DNA from: Haematococcus lacustris | Taxonomy: Eukaryota; Chlorophyta; Chlorophyceae; Chlamydomonadales; Haematococcaceae | DNA: 64,000 nt | Assembly: GCA_030144725.1 (NCBI GenBank) | Contig: JASKMD010000004.1 | Location: forward strand, 2,869,313-2,933,312 | Direction of reading: 5' to 3' | In this document: positions 1-11,375 of the stretch, piece after piece | Layout of the letters: each line of letters begins with the position of its first letter | Numbering within the stretch: position 1 is the stretch's first letter | Notes under the pieces: model-generated | Told to the model about the DNA's origin: nothing | The model's database searches: none | The model's input: only the letters and a program-made list of their open reading frames with translations | Translations under genes and position numbers: made by a program

Positions 1-1023
1 GGTTTGCAGTGGAGGGCAAGGCGAGGATCAGGGGCAGGGGTGAGCAGGTGCTGAGTCCAGGGTCCCTTACAGGGTGCCCATAACCTGGCCAGGCAGCCAC
101 AGTCTGCTGCCCCAGCCACATCCCCTGCATCCATGGTCAGCGGTGCTAGGCAGCAGCCACGCCCCACCCAGCCGGCCGGCTCCACAGATAGATTGTGTCG
201 GCCACCACCTCCCAGCCAGGCTCTTGGGGACTGCCAACTGTCAACTGTCAACTGGTGCCCACTAGGTGACTGGTGCACTCCTTCTGATGCAAGGCTTCTC
301 CACCCAGCCTCACATCAGGGTTTCAAGATGAATCGAAGCCTCACCCTGCAGTGCCTTAGACGTCTGCACTCAGGGAGCATGTCACCAGGACTTTGCTGTT
401 CAAGCACAACACTCCGTCTCATGCAAGACTTCTCCTACTTGGGTGTCAGCTTGAGGGTAATCTCCCTCCACCACTACCACTTCATCCATGGGGGCCCCTT
501 GACAGCTACAAATCCCATCCCGTTGGCACATACCCTTCCCTGACCTACGGCCTTCCTGTCAACACCAACAGCTTTGTGCTTGAAAGGCTCAGTGTAGCCT
601 CATCAGCTAGTAGGCTGGCTGCTGACGGGCCCGGCTATCAATACCCCGTCGGTACTCTGCTGCTTGGTGCAGTCGCTGCCTGGCCGCTGGCAGTCACTTG
701 CAGCCTTGCCAGGTGCAGGCAGAGTCTTTCAAGCGTAAACTAAACACACATTTTCAAAGGGCGTTGCACACTCTCCCCAATGCGGTGCAAGCTCAGGCAG
801 GGGTTGGTGTCCCAGTCCAGCCAGCTGCCGCATGCGTGAGCTTGTAATGGTGGCACTGAGCCAGGTGCAGCAGGGGGGAGCTGGGCTGAAGGCTGAGCCT
901 GGGCATGGGGTTGCAACATCCTGAGTGTGCTTCCCAAGCTGTTGCCAGCTTTGCTCTAGTCGACAAGCCTTGGACCTGCTGGCTGGGATCACAGTTTACT
1001 TCCTTGTCTGCTGTGGCATGCAG
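1..1023. other. No complete gene seen; upstream flank of DUF218 gene
   Basis: I recognise no coding exon here apart from the transposon remnant at 745-900. The 5' exons expected for the DUF218-like gene that follows, including its first beta strand and GH-containing loop, are not visible. They either lie outside the window or have been lost. Positions 480-610 loosely resemble 59140-59240 (a run reading roughly ctacaaa..cc..gatggcac), which suggests a dispersed repeat. Confidence 0.4.
745..900 (-). pseudogene. Fanzor-like subfamily C remnant (RuvC-III end)
   Basis: The minus strand reads WLDWDTNPCLSLHRIGES, the counterpart of WLDRDTNPCLNF in the large subfamily C copy at 61279-64000, followed by QRPL as in QRPLELC there. 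The catalytic RD has become WD, and no upstream nuclease domain is present. It is a decayed 3' fragment. The similarity is visible on the DNA level over about 120 bp. Confidence 0.6.
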
Positions 1024-2857
1024 GTCGTGGCAGAGGCTGCCGGCTGGTTCAACACGACTGGGGTCAGAGCGCGCAGCTTCACTGAGGAGCATGCCAGAGA
1101 CAGCTTTGAAAATCTACTCTTCAGCATGTGCAGGCACGCCCCGGACACCCTGTCAGCTTTGAAAACCTGCTCTTCAGCAACCTTGGCCCTCAACTTTGAG
1201 CCTTCATTGCAGTGGAACACTCATTGTGGACCCCTACAAAGCGGTGTTTTTGTCTGTGTGGAGTTCCCATGCACATGGCATGCACATGGTCGCCTATCAC
1301 CTACATTATTGCCTGACCCGTTAGGGCTGTTATGCAGAGTTGGCATGTCTTGCATGCACTAATCTAAGCTGATGACAGCTCAACAAAGGGGGGCTACACA
1401 CTACTGTGCCACAGCAAGCTGCTGCTGGGCCTTGGGTGGCTTGTCTCGCAGCCGCTTGTAGCCCAGGCCAGGGTACTCCTTGCCCTTGGCTGGCAGCGCT
1501 CCCTGGTCTGGCCAGTAGCACAGCTCCAGTGGCCGCCACCTGCTCTCCCCAATGCGCTGCATGTTCAGCGCTGCATTGCAGTCCCTGTCCAGCCACCTGC
1601 CTGGCTGTGGGGCTGGCTTGGCTTTGGCAGCCTTGCCCTTGGCCTTGCCTTTGCCTTTGTGGGCTGGGTGGGCTCAGCTGCCGGCTCAGCCTTGGTGCGC
1701 TTGCTGCGCTGGGCTGGGGGGGAAGTGATGGGCCCAGGCTCGGAGGCTGCTGCCTGTGTGGCTGCCTGGCTGCTGCCTGGGGCCTGTGGGGGCTTGTGGG
1801 GGGCCACTATTGGGCACCACATCAGACCCCGCACTGGCTGGTCACGACGCTGGCTCCATGCTGGGCGCACCAGGCGGTGTTCCACCTGCCCTGCTGGGGG
1901 CTTCTAGTCTGCACGCCTGGTGGTCCTGCGTTTGTTCAGCTGCCTCTCACAGGGCTGCTGGCCATTCACAGCTGAGCTGACCCTGGTGGTGCGGTGCTCA
2001 TCCACAAGCACCACCCTGCCCGCCGCTGGTCTGTGCCCCTGGGCCTGCACACCACCTTGCAGCAGGCCCGCAACACCACATCAGCACCCCACCCTCCCCC
2101 AGTGCCAATGCTGGCAGCGCCAAAGAAGACCACCAGCTGCTTGGCACGCCTATGGTGCTGCATGCTCTTCAACATGTGCAGGCACGACCAGACCTCCTGT
2201 CTTGCACTGCATTTGCTGCTGTGCTGCTGCAACGCATGACATGCTTTGTGTCTGCCCGGAGCTGCTAGCCAGGCAAAGCTTCGATGTGCGGCATGCAGCA
2301 TTGTGTGCAGGGGCGTCTTGTGCATGCAGGTTCTATGAATTGAGTGGCCACTACCCAGGGCGTGTCACGGTGGTCAGCTATAGCTTAAAGGCTGCGCGCT
2401 TCCAAACGCTGCACAGAGCAGCGCTGCGCTGGGCTCCAGAGAAGTTCAAATTCATAGGGACAGACCTACCTGCCGGGGCGACGGGCGCGCCCGCCGGCGA
2501 GGTAAGCCACTCGACCATTGACTCGCTACCCGCGAGCCCAGTGCAGATACGAGTTCGCACTCCAGGTGGCGCTGCTTGGCATGCTTGCGCAGGCGGCAAC
2601 TGTCGATGCCTTCACGGCCGACCCTTACGGCTGCACAGGGACATTGTTAGCTAAGCGGGTAAGCTACTTCGACTCGTTTGCTGGCAGCAGCCGGTGTCCC
2701 TGTCAAGTGCCGCATGCTGCTTCTGGTTCCCTGTCCGCAGCTGGCTCGCGACCCGTTTGCCGTGGGCCCAATTCATCCCTCCCGCTGCCCAGCCCTACGC
2801 AACCTTCTTCAACATTGCTCGAGGGACCTCTTTCGTGGCCTGCTACCCTGGGCATAG
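1024..2857 (+). CDS. DUF218/YdcF-like protein, 3' exons (5' part missing)
   Basis: Four exons join in frame: 1024-1133, 2330-2501, 2542-2658 and 2741-2857 (172 codons including a TAG stop). The translation shows the family's second half: EEHARDSFENLLFSMCRF, then a VTVVSY segment, RFQTLHRAALRW, a DPYGC motif and a final RDPF...CPALRNLL. In DUF218 (SanA/YdcF-like) proteins these follow the N-terminal Rossmann-like strands; the biochemical role in algae is unknown. The N-terminal part is absent from the window. Intron 1 appears to use a GC donor (after position 1133) and carries an antisense Fanzor-like insertion that duplicated the splice-donor region. The gene may therefore be intact or damaged, depending on splicing. 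Family assignment is by motif memory; exon phases are consistent. Confidence 0.65.
1117..1138 (+). repeat. Left direct repeat flanking Fanzor-like copy at 1401-2158
   Basis: A 22-bp segment ending in ATGTGCAGGCACG recurs at 2165-2186 with one mismatch. It brackets the insertion and contains the last bases of a DUF218 exon plus its donor. This is what a target-site duplication would look like, although it is long for a DNA transposon. Confidence 0.55.
1367..1380 (-). ncRNA. Candidate fRNA hairpin in 3' tail of the copy at 1401-2158
   Basis: On the minus strand AGCTG-TCAT-CAGCT forms a perfect 5-bp stem with a 4-nt loop, 20 nt after the TAG stop. The identical hairpin follows the stops of the copies at 11871, 31321, 48168 and 51198. 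Its position matches the fRNA/omega-RNA of Fanzor and TnpB loci, but transcription is inferred only. Confidence 0.35.
1401..2158 (-). pseudogene. Fanzor-like subfamily A copy, 5'-truncated
   Basis: This is the C-terminal part of a TnpB/Fanzor-type nuclease. It begins abruptly at HHRRAKQLVVFFGAAS, runs through the E-containing segment before the zinc-ribbon-like cysteines, and ends with DRDCNAALNMQ (RuvC-III) and the tail KEYPGLGYKRLRDKPPK. It carries an in-frame TAG where the copy at 51198-51974 has Trp (context GWKPP), and a frameshift in the Lys-rich linker. Both lesions are shared with the copy at 3402-6145. The 3' tail continues to about 1190 and contains the conserved hairpin. The copy lies antisense in intron 1 of the DUF218-like gene. 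Confidence 0.75.
2165..2186 (+). repeat. Right direct repeat flanking the 1401-2158 insertion
   Basis: This is the partner of 1117-1138 (21 of 22 bases identical). Downstream of it the intron continues normally to the acceptor before 2330. Confidence 0.55.
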
Positions 2858-3239
2858 TGGTTGTGACGCAGATGCTATCCTTTTGCTCCTTAGAAACACA
2901 TAAACATCGTGGTTGGATGGTATACGCTGCTGGGCAACAACCGCCCACCCTTTCGCCGCCTCATTATGTCGCCTAGCCCGGGCCGGCAATACGTGCCGCG
3001 CAGGCTTTTCCACCTTCTTTTGCTTCTCCCGTTCACCTGTTATCTTCGTGCTGGCGGTGCGCACATACTCCCTGCCCTGACGGCCAGGGTCTGGAAGCTT
3101 CGGCTGCATAGCCGGTACAAGCTGGTCACGGAATTCAACCTGAGAATGCTGAGCATGCGTTTTGGAACTAGCTCAGAGAGCTGGACACTGTACCCAAGCA
3201 AGACGGTGCCTCGCACCTGGCTAATACCGGAAAGGCAGC
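2858..3239. other. DUF218 3' flank, no gene seen
   Basis: The sequence follows the TAG at 2855-2857. I see no second coding exon and no clear TGTAA polyadenylation signal. Confidence 0.4.
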
Positions 3240-3401
3240 ACCTTAGCTCTCAACCTTAAGCCTTCATTGCAGTCGAACACACTAATTGTGGACCACTAAC
3301 CCCTAGAGGGGGAGGGCGGCCCAGCAGCCTAACGGCTTACGGCATAAGCGGTGTAATCCACCTATCTATCATGGCCTATACATAACATGGGGGGGCACAC
3401 A
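3240..3401 (-). repeat. Chimeric 3' tail of the 3402-6145 copy, with Crypton-end sequence
   Basis: The outer part (3240-3295) matches the subfamily A tail seen at 31840-31900. The middle part, 3302-3362, is instead an inverted copy of about 60 bp lying just after the Crypton stop at 42690-42755 (shared blocks include CCGTTAGGCTGCT and CTCTAGGGGTT). The AGCTG/CAGCT hairpin present in the other subfamily A tails is missing here. Confidence 0.6.
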
Positions 3402-6145
3402 CTACTGTGCCTCAGCAGGCTGCTGCTGCTGGGCCTTGGGTGGCTTGTCTCGCAGCCGTTTGTAGCCCAGGCCTGGGTACTCCTTGCCCGTGGCTGGCAG
3501 CGCTCCCTGGCCCCGCAGGGCTGGCCAGTAGCACAGCTCCAGTGGCCGCCACCTGCTCTCCCCAATGCGCTGCATGTTCAGAGCTGCATTGCAGTCCCTG
3601 TCCAGCCACCTGACTGGCTGTGGGGCTGGCTTGGCTTTGGCAGCCTTGCCCTTGGCCTTGCCTTTGCCTTTGTGGGCTGGGTGGGCTCAGCTGCCGGCTC
3701 AGCCTTGGTGCGCTTGCTGCGCTGGGCTGGGGGGGAAGTGATGGGCCCAGGCTCGGAGGCTGCTGCCTGTGTGGCTGCCTGGCTGCTGCCTGGGGCCTGT
3801 GGGGGCTTGTGGGGGGCCACTATTGGGCACCACATCAGGCCCCGCACTGGCTGGTCACGACGCTGGCTCCATGCTGGGCGCACCAGGCGGTGTTCCACCT
3901 GCCCTGCTGGGGGCTTCTAGTCTGCACGCCTGGTGGGCTGCTCATGGTCCAGCTCCTCCTCACAGGGCTGCTGGCCATTCACTGCTGAGATGCCCCGGGT
4001 GGTGCGGTGCTCATCCACAAGCACCACCATGCCTCTCAGCTGGTCTGTGCCCCTGGGCCTGCACACCACCTTGCAGCAGGCCCGCAACACCACATCAGCA
4101 CCCCACCCTCCCCCAGTGCCAATGCTGGCAGCGCCAAAGAAGACCACCAGCTGCTTGGCACGCCTATGGTGCTGCATGGACACCTCAGCCATGTCCTTCT
4201 CCAACTGCAGCCATGCACACGAGGCACATACGGTGGCTGACATGGTGGCACCAGGTTAGGCATGGCACAGTCAACTACTCTTTCACTTTATGCCATCCCA
4301 CCACTTCCAAAAACACAACCCACCCACCCTTACCTTCTTGAGGAACTGCTCCAGCGCCCGGTCCTGGGCTCCATACATCTGCAGCCGCTGCTGTGCCCAT
4401 TTGGAGTCCATGTACACCTCCCACACCGCATCCCAGGTGGCCAGGGTCAAGGTGATGTGCTTCAAGTTGGCCACCAGGGAGGTGCCAGCTGAGCTGGCTG
4501 CTGCCAGGTGCAGAAGGTGGGGCTTAATGGGAGCCAGCCACCGCTCGGTGTCACGGCGGGAGTTGTTCAGGCCGCTGGCATGCTTCACCTGGCCCTTGGT
4601 CAGCTTCCACCGGCGCAGCTGGTCTGCCAGCAGCTGGCCAGACCTCACGTCCCACACCCCTGAGGCTGCGCTGACTGCCTGGGTGACGCCGGGGTCAATG
4701 CCCACCCCAATCTGGGTGGCTGGATCGGACACAAACTCACGCTGCTCAGCTATGCCCCTGCCTATGTGGGGGAGTCCCATTGCATGGGCCGCTGCTGCTT
4801 CTGCACTAGGGCGGCTGTTGCTGCTGGCCGCAGGGGGTGGGGCAAGAGGAGGTGGGGCAAGGGGGTGGGGCAAGGGGGTGAGGCAAGGTGGCTCAGTTCT
4901 GGCTCTGAGGCGAAGGTTGCCTGGGTCTCCTTGGTCCAGGGACCAACCCAACGCTTCATGCCGCGCTTGGGCTGCCCTAGCACAAGTGGGGTGGGGGGCT
5001 GCTGCCACTGCTCTAGCCACAGGCACACATGCACCGCATGGCGCATGCGGCAGGGCATGGGCAGGGTGTCCTGCAAGGCGTAGGTGCTTGGCAGCCTCCT
5101 CCTTCAGGTCAGCCACAGGCTCCTTGTCCAGGTCGGTGGTAGGGAGCCAACCTCGGGTCGGGTCGGGTCGGGTCGGGTCGGGTCGGGTCGGGTCGGGTCG
5201 GGTCGGGTCGGGTCGGGTCGGGTCGGGTCGGGTCGGGTCGGGTCGGGTCGGGTCGGGTCGGGTCGGGTCGGGTCGGGTCGGGTCGGGTCGGGTCGGGTCG
5301 GGTCGGGTCGGGTCGGGTCGGGTCGGGTCGGGTCGGGTCGGGTCGGGTCGGGTCGGGTCGGGTCGGGTCGGGTCGGGTCGGGTCGGGTCGGGTCGGGTCG
5401 GGTCGGGTCGGGTCGGGTCGGGTCGGGTCGGGTCGGGTCGGGTCGGGTCGGGTCGGGTCGGGTCGGGTCGGGTCGGGTCGGGTCGGGTCGGGTCGGGTCG
5501 GGTCGGGTCGGGTCGGGTCGGGTCGGGTCGGGTCGGGTCGGGTCGGGTCGGGTCGGGTCGGGTCGGGTCGGGTCGGGTCGGGTCGGGTCGGGTCGGGTCG
5601 GGTCGGGTCGGGTCGGGTCGGGTCGGGTCGGGTCGGGTCGGGTCGGGTCGGGTCGGGTCGGGTCGGGTCGGGTCGGGTCGGGTCGGGTCGGGTCGGGTCG
5701 GGTCGGGTCGGGTCGGGTCGGGTCGGGTCGGGTCGGGTCGGGTCGGGTCGGGTCGGGTCGGGTCGGGTCGGGTCGGGTCGGGTCGGGTCGGGTCGGGTCG
5801 GGTCGGGTCGGGTCGGGTCGGGTCGGGTCGGGTCGGGTCGGGTCGGGTCGGGTCGGGTCGGGTCGGGTCGGGTCGGGTCGGGTCGGGTCGGGTCGGGTCG
5901 GGTCGGGTCGGGTCGGGTCGGGTCGGGTCGGGTCGGGTCGGGTCGGGCGGTCAGGAAGTTTGGGTTGGCAAAGAATTCGCAGAAGTCCTTTAGCTGCCTC
6001 AGCATCACAGGGTCCTCGCTGTCAAGGGGCAGGGAAGGCCCACTGGGTGCTGCTGGTGCAAGGGCTGCCTAGCTTTGGCAGCCTTGCCCTTGCCTTTGCC
6101 TCTGCCCTTGGTGGGCTCAGCTGCCGGCTTAGCCTTCCCCGCCAT
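3402..6145 (-). pseudogene. Fanzor-like subfamily A copy, long but broken
   Basis: This is the longest subfamily A copy. A possible start at 6145 opens a Lys-rich leader (GKGKGKAAKAR), then a frameshift near 6040. A GACCC array (5154-5946) has expanded inside the coding region. The RuvC-I exon (down to 4334) reads VGVGIDPGVTQAV, then KLTKGQVKH. An intron (4205-4333) precedes the last exon (3402-4204) with AKQLVVFFGAAS, VDEHRTTR and, out of frame, RDCNAALNMQ. RuvC-I Asp, the Glu of VDEHR and RuvC-III Asp are all recognisable. Lesions are TAG for Trp in the last exon, a frameshift in the linker and the frameshift near the start. It lacks the TDG-containing domain seen upstream of RuvC-I in the copy at 61279-64000. 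Not expected to make a full protein. Confidence 0.75.
5154..5946 (+). repeat. (GGGTC)n pentanucleotide array, about 158 units
   Basis: An almost perfect array of GGGTC lies in the coding part of the 3402-6145 Fanzor-like copy. No frame has a stop, so long ORFs here are artefacts. After it the minus-strand frame reads GWLPTTDLDKEPVADLKEEA, so the element sequence continues on both sides. Confidence 0.97.
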
Positions 6146-7735
6146 CACGGCGCTCCCTTGAAGAGGGCGAGACGCTGCGATGGAACCAACAATAGCGACG
6201 GGTTATTATACAGCGCGTACCCACGCAGTCCACAGTCGGTTAGGGACACCTACTTTTCAATTTTGTTGTCGGACCCTTCCTTTGCTTGTCAGCGCCCAGC
6301 CATTTTCGCTTAGCTCTCACGCGATGTGAGCTATCTCTGAATTGTCGCTTTCTTTATCGACTTTATTGACTGTCACTTTCTTGTGACAAATCCTCACATG
6401 AAGAGAGCTCTCCAATTATTAGGTGTTCCCAAGTGCAAGGCAACTCGGACGACGTACGCCAACAACACCCACGTAGCACTATAGAGGGTGGCCATCATCA
6501 TGGAGACCATCTTAATTTTATCAATTATCCGATGGTTTCAACCAGCTTGACTGGTGTAAGCCAACATCATAAGCAAGTGCATGCCTACATGTTACAATGT
6601 CGAAGTACTGACTGGTCATGCTGGCAACGCCCAGGCACCAAGACCTAGGTTGTTCGAAGGCGTGCCGAAGCATGGCCACAACACAACACAAGGAGGAGGA
6701 GTGGCCAGGCAGCCCACGTGATAATGGCCTGCAGCAATGGGTGAGCACCACAGGTGAATAGGTCGGATGGCTGCGCGTGCATGGTACTTCACCCTCCATG
6801 CATGACAGCATGAGCACCCATGCCACAGCGGTAGCCTTGCATGTGAACCCATAACGAATGCTACAGCAGCAGCCTTGTATGTACATACCAAGGCACTGTG
6901 TTGCTTAATACATGGTCCCTCATGTCTGCAATGTCCCTCACAAACAGCTGCTTGCTGTCACTGCCTGCACTCAGGAGGAGCAGTGCCTATTCATAAGCTT
7001 CCGCAAGCCTCCACCCACATTGCCATGCATGGTGGTGACGGCCCCCAACCATCAGCAGCCTGCTACAGCCTGGGCGGGGGTACTGGGACCCCTAGCCCGG
7101 CCACCCACTCAACCTGCACTCAGGAGGACAAGGGCTGATTCCGCCACCCTGCCTGGCAAGCTGCCAGCCCACCACCTGGGTCGTGGCCCCAGGAACCTGC
7201 AGCAGGGACAGGAGCCTGGACACAGCGCCATAGCCGCCGTCAAGCTGCGGTGCTGCAGAGGCTGATGGGAGGCTCAGTGGAGAAGGAGGCACCTGCTCAA
7301 AACAACAACACACTGCACCAGCCGAGCTCGCTCTGGTTATGCCGGCTGCGCCACCGAGGCTTGGGCACCTGCTCAGCACACCGCTCTGGGCACCAGGGCG
7401 TCGGGTGAAGCTGTGAACCCAGCAGCCACCTGCAGGCGGAAGGGAGTGTTCTAGCAGCTGCCAATGCTGACCCCACGAGGCAGTCGCTTCGCCAGCGAGA
7501 TGGCCGCTCCTTCCCCTGTGCAGATAGAACCGCGCTGGACAGCTGAGGGCCCAGCACATGCCACCTTACTGCAGGCATGAACTGGGCAAGGGGCCCAGGA
7601 TGACAGAAAGGCAGGGAAGAGGGGTGTATGGCTGCTCGCCACTTCTATTGCCAGGACCAGGAGCCTCGGCCCAGCCAAGGGAACCTGCAGAAGCGGTTTG
7701 AGAGGTCAGCTGCCTGGGCTGCAAGCGGGATGTGG
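6146..7735. other. Intergenic region, no gene recognised
   Basis: Between the start of the 3402-6145 element and the RBM39 stop codon I find only short unsupported ORFs. The segment 6230-6420 is less GC-rich and could hold the 5' leader of the element. Nothing here repeats elsewhere in the window at a level I can see. Confidence 0.4.
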
Positions 7736-10700
7736 CTACTTCAGCCCAAAGTAGTTGTTGTAGGGCTGGAGGAATTGGTAGGACGCTACGATCTGATGGC
7801 CTGCAGGCACCACATCGCCAGTCAGCAGCATCTGTAAGGGAGAGCTGTGCTTGACTCAGCTGGGCGGGCTGCCGCAGCATGCTAGTGATGCATGCTGAGC
7901 CCCAGCAACAACACCAGGCCAGGGCAAACAACTAGTTCAAGGACACACCACTCTCCAGAGCCAGGAGTGCCACCAACTAATGACCTAACAGGAAGGTGCA
8001 GATCTAAAACACACCTCACTCTACTCACCGGAATAGAAGCGGCCATTCAATGCTCTGCTGGCAGCCTCTGCAGAGGGGACTGCAGCGAACTTGAGATACA
8101 CATGGCCCTGCACATCAAGGCAGCACCAGCCTCATGGCCTGATCAAAAAGGGCCAATACAAACTCAGCTCTGAGCCCAGGCCTCCCTTCCCATCACATGC
8201 GATACAGCAAACTTGTTCGCTCTGGCCCTCCACCTGTTTTTGGCCATCACTGCTGGCAGCCCAGACCTGAAGCTGTACTGCACCACCCCTGCCTGCCTTA
8301 CTCCTGGCATGCCACAAGGCGGTGCAAGCCCTGCCAACTTCGCGTGGTTCAGAGGGCTGGTGCTGATCAATCACCTTACTGTCTGGGTTGACATGGCAGT
8401 GCAGCAGCGGCCCAAACTTGGATGCCTCGCTGCTGACGTCTTCTGCCACTTCTTTCTGCCAGTCAGGCTCCACTTTGTCGGCGTCGGAGAACACTGCGGC
8501 ACAGACGCACACAGCGGCATGTCGACATGGTGCGCTGCCAGCGACATGCTGCATGGATGCTGCATCTAACCAAGCAAAAGGCATCTCCGTGGCTGATGCC
8601 AACTGTGGTTGCTGGCGTCTGATGATGGCCAAAGGTTTGCAGATCAGGCCCCGATGTGACTGCACCAGACACATCACCAGACCAAATGTTGCACCAGAAG
8701 CTGCACCAGATGCTGCACAACCACCAGTTCAGCGGTCACGGTCCCTAAACAGCATGAGCAGGTACACAGACTACAGGCTTTCCACACAGGTCAGAGCACA
8801 GCTAGCCTGGTGGACAGCAGCTGGGTACTCACTGTTGCGCAGCAGGAGGCATGGTGTGGGGATGGGGGAGGCTGGCCCCAGCAGGCCCTGGTCCAGCAGC
8901 ACTTCCTGGGGCACATGCGGCATCTGCAGTCATGCAGCCCAGCCACAAAGGGGAGCTCAACCTTGAGCTGTAATGCTAAAAGGGAAATCAGCCTGTGGTT
9001 TCCTGACTGACATAGCACCTGTATGGAACTCTGCGGCTCAGCAAGACCATGGCCCATCCACCAATAACCAGCAGCCCTGGGAGGAGCAGGTAGGCCCAGT
9101 CTGAGGGCTGAGCTACAGCCAAGATGCCAAACCTGTTCGCAGCAATGACTGGCATAGCCACCCCTGTACACAGCGCTGCCCGCACTGAGCCAAACATGCC
9201 AGCTGCTCTCTGTGCTACTACCTGCAGCACCCTTTATATCACAAGGCCTGTAAAGTACCACTGAGCGCCCCTCTACACTGCAAGGACACTGTGAAGGACT
9301 TCTGAGCGCCCTGCTACTCCCCAGCTCACTGCATGTCCACCCTGCAGCTGTACCTGACTGGCCCAGAGGCCAGACTCACCTGAGAAACGCCGGAGGGTTG
9401 CTGGGGTCCTGGCGCTGCCGTCTGGTTCAGGAAAGAGGGCGGGGCTTGCAGCCCAGCTGATGTTGCCAGCCGGGACATGAGAGCTGCGCGGCTTTGAGCA
9501 TTCAAACGGAAGCTCTTGCTGTCATTGGCCTCATCTAGATCATCCATCTCTGCTCCCAGCACTGTACCAGCCATGGTGATGGCGGGGTCGCCAGGAGGAG
9601 GTGCAGGGTAAGGCACCCCACTGGGCGGCATGCCCATCATGCCACCTGCTCCCGGCATGCCCATGCCAGGCAGCATTGGTGGGGGACCAGGAAGGTAGGA
9701 GCCAGGGCCGCCCATCATGGGCAGGGAGGGTGGAGCAGCGGGTGCCAAGGGCATGAGCGGGTTGATAGCAGGCGCAATGTCCACCACCAGCTTCTTGCCG
9801 GCAATCTCAAACCCGTTAAAGTGCTTGATGGCGGCGTTGGCTGTGGGCTCGTCGTTGTACTGCACCATGCAGCATGCAGGCAGGATGTTTGCTGTGTGTT
9901 CCTTGATGCAGTTTTATTCATGAGCCTAGCCATTGCTGAGGGACCCCTGCATTGAATAACAGAGAATGATACCAGCGAGCTATAATGCAAGTCGTTTCTA
10001 TTCCCTAGGCAGCCAAGCGCCGGCTCGAGTGGCAGGGTGAGGTTGCTGACTTCTCTCAGCCTGGCTTCAAGTCATTGACCAGGCACATGCTGCAACATAC
10101 CTGCACATACGCTTCGCCAGTAGATCTGCCACTTGAATCTGTGATGATATGGCAGTAGTTGATTTCGCCAAACGGCTTGAACAGCTCCTTCAAATCATCC
10201 TCACCAATCTCAGGGTGAAGGTTTTGGATCTGCAGGGGCAGGAGGACGCCCTTGAAGATGCTGAGCCCTTTGCATGTGTGGTGCTGCTGGCATGGTATGC
10301 TCGCACACAGGCAACATGAACGCTGCCGCACAGCTAGGCGTGCTGGATGCAACAGCTTAGTACCCACCTGCAACTTGATAGGGTTTATGGCAGCAATGCC
10401 CCCACCCATCTTTGTGAGCAACGTCATTGCTGCTGCTTGGTTTTGTTTGGCTTGCTGCTGGGCCTCCCAAGCCAGGTTCTGCGGACAAGTTGGGTCCAAC
10501 AACATTTCAGTTGAATGACGGGGTCAGCAGAATAGGGGTTTACCCTTATCCTATTGAGGAGCAAGCCTCACCTTCTCCGCTTCTGAAGGCTTGACAAGGA
10601 CAGGCATGCTCAGAAGGATCTGCCCATTAAGCGTCAGTGCATTGATGGCTGACTCCACGGTAGCAAACTCGATGTAGGCAATGCCTTTGCTGCGCTTCGT

Positions 10701-11375
10701 GGTTTTATCGCGAATAAGCTTGATGTCGTTGATGCGGCCCACAACCGAGAAGAAGTCGAACACGTCCTTTTCCTCAGCTCGCAGGTTTAGGTTCATAACC
10801 ATGATAGTCCGCACAGTCCGCTCCAAATCTTTGAGCTCCTGCTCTTTCTCGCGCTGCAGCCGCACCTCTGGAGGTGTGCGCTCCCGCTCTGGCTCCTTGT
10901 AGTCATGGCGCTTTACAGAAGGCGGGGCATCCCTGCACGCAGAACTCCTGGTCAGATCGCCTGCCCCTACCAAGCCACTTGTCTGTACCACATACCTGTC
11001 TCGTGGCCCTCGGCCGTCCCCGTACCCACGGTGGTCTCCGTACCCTCGATGGTCTCCGTAGCCACGGTTATCTCCGTGGCCACGGCCGCCGTGCCTCTCG
11101 TCGCGCACCCTGTCCCTGTCTCTGTCCCTGTCCCTATCTCTGTCGCGCCGGTCGTCCTTCTTGCTGCGATCCTTGCTGCGGCTGCGGTCACGGCGCCTGT
11201 CCTTACTCCTGGACCGGCTTCGTTTACTGGATGGACTCCTACTACGACGTCGCTCTTTAGAGGCTTTGCCATTGTCTGCACTCAGCGGCGGAGGGGGTGG
11301 CAAAGCCTGCGCTGCTGGCGCTGGGGGTGCTGCGCCACCGTCAAGCTGGGCCTCTAGATAATCGTACTCGTCCAT
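7736..11375 (-). CDS. RBM39: RBM39/CC1-like splicing factor
   Basis: Nine exons (10996-11375, 10572-10932, 10368-10478, 10101-10229, 9380-9859, 8833-8923, 8375-8493, 8029-8107, 7736-7800) sum to 1815 nt, a 604-aa protein starting MDEYDYLEAQLDG. An RS/RD-rich N-terminus with DH(R)GYGD repeats precedes RRM1 (about residues 168-245, KGIAYIEFATVESA), RRM2 (about 285-358, FEIAGKKLVVDIA), a Gly/Pro/Met-rich linker, the conserved LNAQSRAALMSRLA segment, and a C-terminal U2AF-homology RRM (TPCLLLRNMF, NGRFYSG). RBM39 couples RS-domain factors to 3' splice-site recognition in the nucleus. The UHM loop, usually R-x-F, reads R-F-Y here. Intron 1 (10933-10995) is only 63 nt and stop-free, so retention would keep the frame. 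Confidence 0.9.

Noticed and set aside
1406..1975. Plus-strand ORF MPQQAAAGPWVACLAAACSP and its relatives at 3407, 11876 and (minus) 31310, 48431, 51460
   Set aside because: It recurs because it is the complement of the Fanzor-like 3' coding region. The real frame on the other strand has the RuvC-III motif.
4290..6313. ORFs of 300-570 codons across the GGGTC array on both strands
   Set aside because: A pentamer without stop words is open in all frames. The translation is (GRVGS)n or (RPDPT)n and has no gene features. Only the element sequence on either side is meaningful.
10874..11357. Plus-strand ORFs opposite RBM39 exon 1
   Set aside because: Val/Pro-rich shadow of the RD-repeat coding strand, which fits RBM39 with consistent splicing.
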